Part shown: positions 22,489-28,232 of the stretch, one piece after another | Numbering within the stretch: the stretch's first letter is position 1 | How the letters are laid out: the number at the start of each line of letters is the position of its first letter | DNA from: Candidatus Moranbacteria bacterium RIFCSPHIGHO2_02_FULL_40_12b | GTDB taxonomy: Bacteria > Patescibacteriota > Minisyncoccia > Moranbacterales > 2-12-FULL-40-10 | Length of the DNA: 32,419 bases | Direction: 5' to 3' | Assembly (NCBI GenBank): GCA_001784725.1 | Contig: MFRX01000001.1 | Span: 16,701 to 49,119 of the forward strand | The notes under the pieces: generated by a model | The model's database searches: none | The model's input: only the letters and a program-made list of their open reading frames with translations | Told to the model about the DNA's origin: nothing | Position numbers and translations under genes: made by a program

Positions 22489-22518
22489 ATTGTATTCCTA
22501 AAATGCTAATCTTGTCAA
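22489..22518 (-). promoter_or_regulatory. Promoter of the LuxI-like gene
   Basis: Minus strand: TTGACA (22518-22513), 18-bp spacer, TACAAT (22494-22489). It gives a long leader of about 125 nt that contains the SD-sequestering fold. Confidence 0.65.
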
Positions 22519-22585
22519 GAGGCATTAGGATTGATATTGTATAAACGATTACTATTTGTCGCTTAACTTATCCCGTAAATTTTTT

Positions 22586-22650
22586 GCCCCCGTAGTTCAG
22601 TGATATAATTAGAAACTACCTTTTTCTTGTTAGGTGTGCTTGATGTTTCT
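22586..22650 (+). pseudogene. tRNA-like 5' relic upstream of the HTH gene
   Basis: GCCCCCG-TA-GTTCAGTG resembles a tRNA 5' end (acceptor strand, T8-A9, D-stem). It then diverges; ATTAGAAAC / GTTTCTAAT forms a 9-bp inverted repeat. No T-arm or 3' acceptor is present. Confidence 0.4.
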
Positions 22651-22667
22651 AATAGGTTTGATATAAT
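22640..22667 (+). promoter_or_regulatory. Promoter giving a leaderless HTH/LAGLIDADG-like mRNA
   Basis: TTGATG (22640-22645), 16-bp spacer, TATAAT (22662-22667); ATG at 22674 coincides with the expected start site. No SD. Confidence 0.65.
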
Positions 22668-22673
22668 AAAAAT

Positions 22674-23300
22674 ATGCGGAAACACTCATGGCAAAAATTG
22701 AAAAGAATTAAGGAATTAAGAAAAACTGGCTACAGTATTAATGAGCTTGTAAAGGAACTTTCTGTTCCTAAAACTACAATTTGGTATCATATTCAGGGAG
22801 TTAAAGTATCGCCAAAATATATTTCTATATTAAATGCTAAAAGAGGTGGAAGCAAAAAAATAAAAGAAAAGAATTTACAAATAGCAAGGGAAAAAGCAAA
22901 AAAATTACTCCAAAATTCAAATAAAGATTTAGCTATAATCCTAGCAATGCTTTACTGGGGTGAGGGTAGTAAAAAAGTTTGTGAGTTTATTAACTCTGAT
23001 GGAAAAATGATACAAGTTTATCTAAAAATTTTAAGAAGTTATCTTAATATATCTAATGATTTCATTAAAATTACTATCAGATATTTTTCTGGTATGAAAA
23101 AAAATAAATGTCTAAATTACTGGTCTAAAATCACGGGTATCTCTAAGAACAAGTTTATAGTTCGTTTTAATGATGGGGGAACACGAGGTAAAACTAAATA
23201 TGGCATGTGTAGAATAACTGTTAGACGCGGTCACAATACTTTGAAACTGATTTACTCTTTAATAGATAAAATTTATAGTCAGATATTAGAAATTCATTAA
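22674..23300 (+). CDS. HTH protein with LAGLIDADG-like domain
   Basis: 208 aa. Residues about 10-45 form a resolvase/Hin-type helix-turn-helix (TGYSINELVKELSVPKTTIW). From about residue 84 comes LAIILAMLYWGEGSKK..FINSD, then helices and strands ending in IDKI. This matches the LAGLIDADG-like domain of small archaeal/CPR HTH proteins (WhiA-like rather than a proven endonuclease): acidic E97 of the GEGSK motif and D109 could be metal ligands, but a second motif is not clear. It is leaderless, divergent from the LuxI-like gene, and ends 7 bp before tRNA-Arg. It may be a regulator or a mobile, tRNA-associated endonuclease. Confidence 0.75.
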   Translation: MRKHSWQKLKRIKELRKTGYSINELVKELSVPKTTIWYHIQGVKVSPKYISILNAKRGGSKKIKEKNLQIAREKAKKLLQNSNKDLAIILAMLYWGEGSKKVCEFINSDGKMIQVYLKILRSYLNISNDFIKITIRYFSGMKKNKCLNYWSKITGISKNKFIVRFNDGGTRGKTKYGMCRITVRRGHNTLKLIYSLIDKIYSQILEIH

Positions 23301-23307
23301 TTTTTTT

Positions 23308-23381
23308 GTCCTCGTAGCTCAGTGGATTAGAGCGCCACCGTCCTAAGGTGGGCGTCGCAGGTTCGATTCCTGCCGAGGACA
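23308..23381 (+). tRNA. tRNA-Arg (CCT)
   Basis: Acceptor GTCCTCG / CGAGGAC; D-arm GCTC..GAGC; anticodon CCACC-GTCCTAA-GGTGG (CCT); T-arm GCAGG-TTCGATT-CCTGC; discriminator A. CCA is not encoded (ACCT follows). Confidence 0.95.
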
Positions 23382-23450
23382 CCTTATAAATTCAAAAATT
23401 AAAATGCAAAATTATTGAATCGTTTCGCGATGACTTTTATAGTAATTTTT

Positions 23451-24950
23451 ATGATTAAAAAAATTCCCAAGCAGGTTAAAGAGGTCTTGGAAAAGTTTGA
23501 AGAAAACAATTTTGAGGCCTATATCGTGGGCGGATGCGTGCGAGATTTGATAATGGATAATCCGCCAGCTGGCGGACCAAAGGACTGGGATGTGGCAACC
23601 AACGCCAAGCCGGAAGAAATAATAAAAATTTTCCCGGACAGTTTTTATGAAAATGAATTTGGGACAGTGGGAGTTAAAGTAGAAAGATTTATTGAGAATG
23701 GATTTTTGAATCCGGAATGCGAGCATGATGTTGTTGAGGTGACAACTTATAGGATTGAAAGTAAATATTCCGATAAACGCCGGCCGGACAAAGTCGAGTT
23801 CGCGAAAACCTTGGAAGAAGATTTATCAAGGAGGGATTTTACGATGAACGCGATTGCCTTAAAACTGATAACAAACAACAAACAACAAACAACTTACGAG
23901 ATTGTGGATTTGTTCAGCGGACAGGAAGACATTAAAAATAAAATTATCCGGACTGTCGGCGATCCGCATGAAAGATTTGATGAAGACGCGCTGCGGATGA
24001 TGCGGGCGGTGAGGTTCCACGCGGAACTCGGATTTGATGTTGAGAAAAAAACTTTTGAAGCAGTGAAAAAATACCACGCGCATATGAAGCATATAGCTAT
24101 GGAAAGAATAAAGGATGAATTAACCCGAATAATCTTATCAGACAATCCCGCTGAAGGCATAAATATGCTTCATGAAGCTAAACTGCTTGATTATGTCATT
24201 CCCGAATTAGAAAAAGGAGTAGGCGTGAAACAAAACCGCCATCACATCTATACGATTTACAAGCACAGTATTTTATCTTTGAAGCATTGTCCTTCGGAAA
24301 AGTTGGAAGTGCGACTGGCTTCCCTTCTCCATGACATTGCCAAGCCGCAAACGAAAAGAGGCGAAGGTGAATACGCGACTTTTTACAATCACGACCATGT
24401 CGGAGCGCGGGTGGCGGAAAAAATGTTAACTCGTCTGCGGTTTTCAGGTAACGTAATACAGAAAGTAAAATTATTAGTGGACAGTCATATGTTTTATTAC
24501 AATCCAGATGAAGTGGGGGAAAGTTCAGTGCGCCGATTAATTCAAAAAGTCGGTTTGGAAAACATAAAAGACCTTATTGATGTCCGTATCGCCGACCGGC
24601 TGGGGTCGGGCGTTCCTAAAGCCAAGCCGTATAAACTTCGCCATTTGGAATATATGATTGATAAAGTTTCGCAGGATGCGGTTTCAGTGAAAATGCTCAA
24701 AATCAACGGCAATGATTTAATGAAAGAGTTAAATATAAATTCCGGCCCAAAAATCGGCGCGATTTTAGATGTGCTTTTGGCGGAAGTGATTGAAAATTCC
24801 TCTAAAAATGAAAAAACCCTGCTTCTTTCCCGCGCCAAGGAGCTTATAAATTTGGATTTGTCTAAACTCCGCGAAATGGCGAAAGAAAAAATCGAAGAAA
24901 AGAAAGAAGAGGATGATAAGGAAATCAAAAGCAAACATTGGGTAAAATAA
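23451..24950 (+). CDS. cca: CCA-adding enzyme / tRNA nucleotidyltransferase with HD domain
   Basis: Adds or repairs the tRNA 3' CCA from CTP and ATP without a template. Class II head: IVGGCVRD (25-32), metal Asp pair in KDWDVAT (D45, D47), EFAKTLEEDLSRRDFTMNAIA and RFDEDALRMMRAVRF. A C-terminal HD domain (LLHDIAKPQT, near residue 291) suggests additional phosphohydrolase activity. The start is taken at ATG 23451 (MIKKIPKQ); an upstream TTG at 23415 adds a poorly conserved stretch. Residues 37-43 NPPAGGP come from a 16-bp palindrome and lengthen the loop before the catalytic Asp pair. It follows tRNA-Arg by 69 bp and is needed by every tRNA in this window. Confidence 0.95.
   Translation: MIKKIPKQVKEVLEKFEENNFEAYIVGGCVRDLIMDNPPAGGPKDWDVATNAKPEEIIKIFPDSFYENEFGTVGVKVERFIENGFLNPECEHDVVEVTTYRIESKYSDKRRPDKVEFAKTLEEDLSRRDFTMNAIALKLITNNKQQTTYEIVDLFSGQEDIKNKIIRTVGDPHERFDEDALRMMRAVRFHAELGFDVEKKTFEAVKKYHAHMKHIAMERIKDELTRIILSDNPAEGINMLHEAKLLDYVIPELEKGVGVKQNRHHIYTIYKHSILSLKHCPSEKLEVRLASLLHDIAKPQTKRGEGEYATFYNHDHVGARVAEKMLTRLRFSGNVIQKVKLLVDSHMFYYNPDEVGESSVRRLIQKVGLENIKDLIDVRIADRLGSGVPKAKPYKLRHLEYMIDKVSQDAVSVKMLKINGNDLMKELNINSGPKIGAILDVLLAEVIENSSKNEKTLLLSRAKELINLDLSKLREMAKEKIEEKKEEDDKEIKSKHWVK
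23561..23576. repeat. 16-bp palindrome inserted in frame in cca
   Basis: TCCGCCAGCTGGCGGA, perfect palindrome, read as NPPAGG between the glycine-rich motif and the metal-binding Asp pair. Confidence 0.7.
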
Positions 24951-24957
24951 CGCTGTA

Positions 24958-24984
24958 TGTCATCCCGAGCACAGTCGAGGGATC
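24958..24984. repeat. Dispersed repeat after cca
   Basis: GTCATCCCGAGCACAGTCGA and GGGATCT: a repeat type found between genes in many bacterial genomes; part of an imperfect inverted repeat. Confidence 0.55.
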
Positions 24985-25000
24985 TAATAAAAAACAGAAA

Positions 25001-25037
25001 AAGGCGGAACCGCGATGGGCTCCGCCTTAGGTCTTTT
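25001..25037. terminator. Bidirectional terminator between cca and the 25066 gene
   Basis: AAGGCGGA / TCCGCCTT stem with a 12-nt loop and T-runs on both sides (minus strand TTTTTCTGTTTTTT). Confidence 0.85.
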
Positions 25038-25065
25038 TGAGTCAGGTTTTTCCTGCCTCGCGTGT

Positions 25066-25590
25066 TTATGGATCGACTTTAAACTTTCGAGCAAGTCTCG
25101 TATCTATCCACTCAAGCAACTCTAGATAGGATAATTTCATGGCATAATTTTTTTCTGCAACCGCTAGTTCATCTGAAGGTTTCGCCTCATTATATTGGCG
25201 CTTTGGCAAGGCAACTTCTTTAGCTTTCAGAAAATCCGGTTTCAAATCTTGTTCAATGTAAGTTAATAAAAAGATAATTTCTCGATCATAAACACGGGCA
25301 CGGTATTTGTCTTCAAATCTTTGAAGAAATTCTTCCCAAACAAGACTCTTACTTCCGGAAGAAGTGCTTATCATTCTTTTATAATACGCTGCCGCTTTTC
25401 TTGTCGCATAATCGTTTTCACCATCAGCTCTTATGCCTATGTGTCTAAAACCATAAATCATGCTCCAAATAGCATCATTCAGTTTACGGAAATATTCCCA
25501 AAATAATTTTTTTCGAGTCCATCTTAATTCCTTCGACAAGCGCTTTATTTCATCGCTTGCTTTATCATTCTTAGTTTTGTATATAGCCAT
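25066..25590 (-). CDS. Unknown helical protein, third small-gene partner of a TrmB-like regulator
   Basis: 174 aa, soluble, strongly helical and rich in Lys/Glu/Trp/Tyr. N-terminal helices (ASDEIKRLSKELRWTRKKLFWEYFRKLNDAIWS), a central GFRHIGIRADGENDYATRKAAAYYK segment and a C-terminal helix ending ARKFKVDP. No recognised motif. The SD AAAGGAGG lies 6 nt before ATG. The 42-aa membrane peptide encoded just upstream (25752-25624) is separated by 33 bp and the two probably share one transcript from the promoter near 25830. The TrmB-like gene at 25941 is divergent. Confidence 0.72.
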   Translation of the reverse strand: MAIYKTKNDKASDEIKRLSKELRWTRKKLFWEYFRKLNDAIWSMIYGFRHIGIRADGENDYATRKAAAYYKRMISTSSGSKSLVWEEFLQRFEDKYRARVYDREIIFLLTYIEQDLKPDFLKAKEVALPKRQYNEAKPSDELAVAEKNYAMKLSYLELLEWIDTRLARKFKVDP

Positions 25591-25623
25591 TTCTCCTCCT
25601 TTAATTTTTTGACGGGTTTGTAG

Positions 25624-25752
25624 TTATAAAAAATATTCTTTAATACTTGCGGCAATGGCTACAATAATAAATCCAAAAAACATGCCCGCAGTAAATCCAT
25701 CCCAAAATCCATCCCAAAACTTTTCACTTAGTTTTTTATCATTTTCCATCAT
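25624..25752 (-). CDS. 42-aa single-pass membrane peptide
   Basis: Begins MMENDKKLSEKFWDGFWDGF and ends in IKEYFL. A charged N-terminus precedes a duplicated FWDG pair and one hydrophobic helix (about 20-36, TAGMFFGFIIVAIAAS). The leader carries AGGAAAGGGG as an SD-like sequence a few nt before two tandem ATG codons, and an upstream promoter fits. It is the first gene of a two-gene unit with 25066-25590. The size and shape would suit a small toxin, holin-like or accessory membrane peptide; no homologue is recognised, so this is only a shape argument. Confidence 0.6.
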   Translation of the reverse strand: MMENDKKLSEKFWDGFWDGFTAGMFFGFIIVAIAASIKEYFL

Positions 25753-25816
25753 TATCCCCTTTCCTACATTTTTTGCTAATCTGATAATATTTACTTTTTA
25801 ATGTTCTAAACAGTTA

Positions 25817-25845
25817 ATAATAGCACTTTTAAGCATTATAGTCAA
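25817..25845 (-). promoter_or_regulatory. Promoter of the 42-aa/174-aa gene pair
   Basis: Minus strand: TTGACT (25845-25840), 17-bp spacer, TATTAT (25822-25817). A second TTGACT lies 13 bp upstream (25858-25853). Leader about 58 nt. Confidence 0.5.
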
Positions 25846-25940
25846 TAATAATAGTCAAGTGAGATATAAAAATAGCAAAACTTGCTTTATTTCAGCCAAT
25901 ATGCCATACTATATTTAGTAGTCGGAAATTTACGAATAAT

Positions 25941-26681
25941 ATGGAAATAAAGCAGATTTTGGAACAAATTAATATTGACGGCAAAAAGGCGGAAGTATAT
26001 CTCGCCTGTTTGGAAATGGGCGGGGCGACTGGGTATTTGCTTGCGAAAAAGACCGGTCTCAAGCGGCCTACGGCGTATGATCTCATAAACCAGCTAATGA
26101 AAGAAGGTTTAGTTTATAAGTCCATAAAAGGGAAGATAAAATATTTTTCCCCGGCTGATCCGGAAGTTTTGATTTCCAAGCTGAAAGAAAAAGAAGAAAA
26201 AATAAAATCCATCATGCCTGCCCTTCAAAACTTATACAACTCTCCAAAAACAAAACCATTCATCAGATATTTCGAAGACAAGGAAGGTATCAAAGAAATG
26301 TATGAAGACAGTTTGCGCAGTTGCAAAAAAGGTGATGAAATTTTGGCCTATGTGGGAGACGATGTCTATGAGAACATGTCCGGATATATAGATGAGTATA
26401 TTCGGAGAAGGGTGGAAAAAGGGATACGGATTCGGGGAATTTACAAAGAAGCCGTCCTAGCGAAAAATTTTATGGAAAAAAACCGAGAACAATTGCGAGA
26501 GGTCCGGATTCTGCCGAAAAAAGATTTTCCTATTTCCAATGAAATTGATATTTATAAAAATAAAATTGCCATTGCCAGCTATGGCGCGGAAATGTTCGGA
26601 ATGATCATTGAATCAGCTGAAATCGCCCGCTCGCAAAAAGCCATTTTTGAACTAGCATGGAAAGGTGCAATCGATATTTGA
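25941..26681 (+). CDS. TrmB-like transcriptional regulator
   Basis: 246 aa. Winged helix at 1-72 (INIDGKKAEVYLACLEMGGA; LLAKKTGLKRPTAYDLINQL; wing KGKIKYF). A coiled-coil linker (LISKLKEKEEKIKSIMPALQ) precedes a PLD-like sensor domain starting KPFIRYFEDKEGIKEMYEDS and ending IFELAWKGAIDI. It is the closest paralogue of the 10057 protein, sharing KRPTAY, the YNSP boundary and GDEIL-Y. No SD; a possible TTGCTT-17-CATACT promoter lies at 25882-25910. It is divergent from the 42-aa/174-aa pair. The downstream gap to 26870 is repeat-rich. Confidence 0.9.
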   Translation: MEIKQILEQINIDGKKAEVYLACLEMGGATGYLLAKKTGLKRPTAYDLINQLMKEGLVYKSIKGKIKYFSPADPEVLISKLKEKEEKIKSIMPALQNLYNSPKTKPFIRYFEDKEGIKEMYEDSLRSCKKGDEILAYVGDDVYENMSGYIDEYIRRRVEKGIRIRGIYKEAVLAKNFMEKNREQLREVRILPKKDFPISNEIDIYKNKIAIASYGAEMFGMIIESAEIARSQKAIFELAWKGAIDI

Positions 26682-26719
26682 TATAATATGGAACAGCGTG
26701 GCGATATAATCTAGTAACT

Positions 26720-26860
26720 GGTAATAAGTAATTAGTAAATAGTAATAAAAATCCTTCTTAATCTCCCTTTTAAAAACGGAGAGAGCGAAAAATATTTCAG
26801 ATTATTTTTACCCTCACCTCAAATCCTCTCCCTGAAAAGGAGAGGAGGACAAGGAAAAAA
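26720..26860. repeat. Composite of intergenic repeats before the 26870 gene
   Basis: TAGTAA/TAAT-type microrepeats (26714-26746), an AATCCTT..TCTCCCTTTT repeat with GGAGAG (26749-26785), and 26810-26860, which repeats the yebC leader order (ACCCTC, AATCCTCTCCCT, GAGGAGGACAAGGA, ACTATT). The SD-like AAGGA lies about 15 nt before the ATG. Confidence 0.65.
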
Positions 26861-26869
26861 ACTATTTGT

Positions 26870-27484
26870 ATGGCTTGTCCCGTATCACACATCATTTACG
26901 TGAATAAATATTTTGAAAAAAATCCTTCCCATCAATTTGACACAGATGAGTTTATTTTGGGCTGTGTTTTTCCAGATATTCGGAGAATTGACAAATCAAT
27001 AAAAAGAAAAGACACGCATCTTAGGTTCAAACCGGTCGATCTAAATTTTGAGGGGCTGGATTCTTTTAACGCCGGCTGGAAATATCATGTATACTGCGAT
27101 ATGAAAAGAGAGGAAATTTTAAATAAATATAATTTCTATGCTCTAGGCAATGCGGGCGATGCATGGGGGTTGGCGGGAAAATTTTTAGAGGATGAAATTA
27201 TTTATGAAAAATATAACAATTGGGAAAAGCTTGTTTATTATTTTGAAAATATCCCAGGAATCGAAATAGGAGTTGATGTTTCACATGAAACTATGGATCT
27301 TTGGTACGCAATTTTAGCTAAATACATAGAAAAAAAACCGGATGGAAAAGCAATCAGAATTTTTTTGAGCAAGCAGCCAAAACTCGCTCCGAAATCGAAA
27401 GAAATAGTTTTGTCTGTGGACAAACTGGCAAGAAATGATAAAGTAGTTGAGATATTGGAAAAGGTTAAAGATGAAATTGTTTGA
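26870..27484 (+). CDS. Unknown protein, weakly like zinc-dependent phospholipase C-fold proteins
   Basis: 204 aa, cytoplasmic-looking. The N-terminus MACPVSHIIYVNKYF, then DEFILGCVFPDIRRID..KRKDTHLRF and AGWKYHVYCDMKREEI resemble a family of CPR proteins (M-P-A-P-V-T-H..., GxxFPDIRY, xTHF) with scattered His/Asp residues. I associate these loosely with the helical zinc-dependent phospholipase C fold. The candidate metal ligands are H7, D25, H47 and the H and D of the WKYHVYCD segment; this is inference. A parS-like 16-mer lies in frame at 27277-27292 (VSHET). The leader is a dispersed repeat shared with yebC. The downstream region holds tRNA relics. Confidence 0.7.
   Translation: MACPVSHIIYVNKYFEKNPSHQFDTDEFILGCVFPDIRRIDKSIKRKDTHLRFKPVDLNFEGLDSFNAGWKYHVYCDMKREEILNKYNFYALGNAGDAWGLAGKFLEDEIIYEKYNNWEKLVYYFENIPGIEIGVDVSHETMDLWYAILAKYIEKKPDGKAIRIFLSKQPKLAPKSKEIVLSVDKLARNDKVVEILEKVKDEIV
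27277..27292. other. Isolated parS-like sequence
   Basis: TGTTTCACATGAAACT; arms TGTTTCA/TGAAAC preserved, one terminal mismatch. About 8.3 kb from the cluster in the wzy-like gene; may be chance. Confidence 0.35.
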
Positions 27485-27518
27485 CGGGGCATAGCCCCGC
27501 CCTTCGCGAAGGGCGGGG
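27485..27518. repeat. Palindromic REP-like element
   Basis: 24-bp perfect palindrome at 27495-27518 with the same CCCTTCGCGAAGGG core as 14900-14925, preceded by an alternative CGGGGC-ATA-GCCCCG hairpin (27485-27499). Confidence 0.8.
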
Positions 27519-27546
27519 TAAATATACCGGTAGTACGCACGACTTG
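27514..27546 (+). pseudogene. 5' fragment of tRNA-Pro
   Basis: CGGGGTA followed by ATATACCGGTAGTACGC closely copies the 5' third of the intact tRNA-Pro at 27652 (CGGGGTATAGTATATCGGTAGTACGC there). It stops at the anticodon stem. Its acceptor strand merges with the REP palindrome. Confidence 0.6.
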
Positions 27547-27566
27547 CTTTGTTAAATTATATTATT

Positions 27567-27630
27567 GGAGCGTGGTATAGTGGCATTACCCCAGCATCAA
27601 AGCAAGGCGCTTGATGCGGGGCAGGCGCAC
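27567..27630 (+). pseudogene. tRNA-like 5' relic with extended hairpin
   Basis: GTGGTATAGTGGCATTAC looks like a D-arm. It is followed by an 11-bp hairpin CCCC-(A)-GCATCAA / TTGATGC-GGGG (27589-27621) where an anticodon arm would be. No T-arm. Confidence 0.45.
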
Positions 27631-27651
27631 TTTTATTTAATTCAAAATTAA

Positions 27652-27722
27652 CGGGGTATAGTATATCGGTAGTACGCGCCCTTCGGGTGGGTGAAGGCTG
27701 AGTTCAATTCTCAGTACCCCGA
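27652..27722 (+). tRNA. tRNA-Pro (CGG)
   Basis: Acceptor CGGGGTA / TACCCCG with C1-G72; anticodon CGCCC-TTCGGGT-GGGTG (CGG); T-arm CTGAG-TTCAATT-CTCAG; discriminator A. Confidence 0.93.
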
Positions 27723-27761
27723 CCAACTTAGAAGCAAGAAGTAAATATTAAGCGATATAAA

Positions 27762-28058
27762 ATGAAATTAGTCATAAAAAATATAAAAGAAAATTCAGTT
27801 AATATGCTAAGAAAAGTGGGCTATGTTTTTCAGCGGCATGAGGGCAGTGAAATGAGTTTTGTGCGGGTCTTAGCGCGGTCTGGTTTTCCCCGTTTCCATG
27901 TTTTTGTAAAGATGAAAGAAAATAATTTGTTGATTAATATTCATTTAGACCAAAAAAAGGAAACATACGGGAAAGCCAAAAGGCATCACGGGGAATATAG
28001 TGATAGCCAATTATTAAATGAGGAAATAGAGAGAATTCGAGAAATAATACAAGGTTAA
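27762..28058 (+). CDS. Small conserved-looking unknown protein
   Basis: 98 aa (MKLVIKNIKENSVNMLRKVG). Alternating strands and helices with conspicuous RFHVFVKMKE, INIHLDQKKETY and KRHHGEYSD segments. I recall the same layout (FHLYLK..., HLDQKxP.Y, HxGEY) in short CPR proteins of unknown function. Cytoplasmic. It starts 39 bp after tRNA-Pro and could be on the same transcript; no SD and no clear promoter of its own. Confidence 0.75.
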   Translation: MKLVIKNIKENSVNMLRKVGYVFQRHEGSEMSFVRVLARSGFPRFHVFVKMKENNLLINIHLDQKKETYGKAKRHHGEYSDSQLLNEEIERIREIIQG

Positions 28059-28075
28059 GCGAAAAAATAAGATTA

Positions 28076-28108
28076 TCTAATTTCTAATTTTCAATTTCTA
28101 ATTTCTAA
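28076..28108. repeat. TCTAATTT/CAATTTC microrepeats
   Basis: TCTAATTTCTAATTTT, then CAATTTCTAATTTCTAA: a dispersed intergenic repeat type with no gene in it, lying before tRNA-Leu. Confidence 0.5.
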
Positions 28109-28148
28109 ACGAATCCAATTTTTAAAAATTTAAAATTTTATTTAATAT

Positions 28149-28231
28149 GCCGGGGTGGTGGAACGGCAGACACGCTAGCCTTAGGAGCTAGTGCTCGAAA
28201 GAGTGTGGAGGTTCGAGTCCTCTCCCCGGCA
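28149..28231 (+). tRNA. tRNA-Leu (TAG)
   Basis: Acceptor GCCGGGG / CCCCGGC; anticodon CTAGC-CTTAGGA-GCTAG (TAG); long variable arm TGCTCGAAAGAGTGT; T-arm GGAGG-TTCGAGT-CCTCT; discriminator A. The rluD start codon begins 2 nt after the end. Confidence 0.95.
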
Positions 28232-28232
28232 C

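Noticed and set aside
24958..24984. Insertion-sequence end
   Set aside because: A short dispersed repeat without transposase or matching second end nearby.
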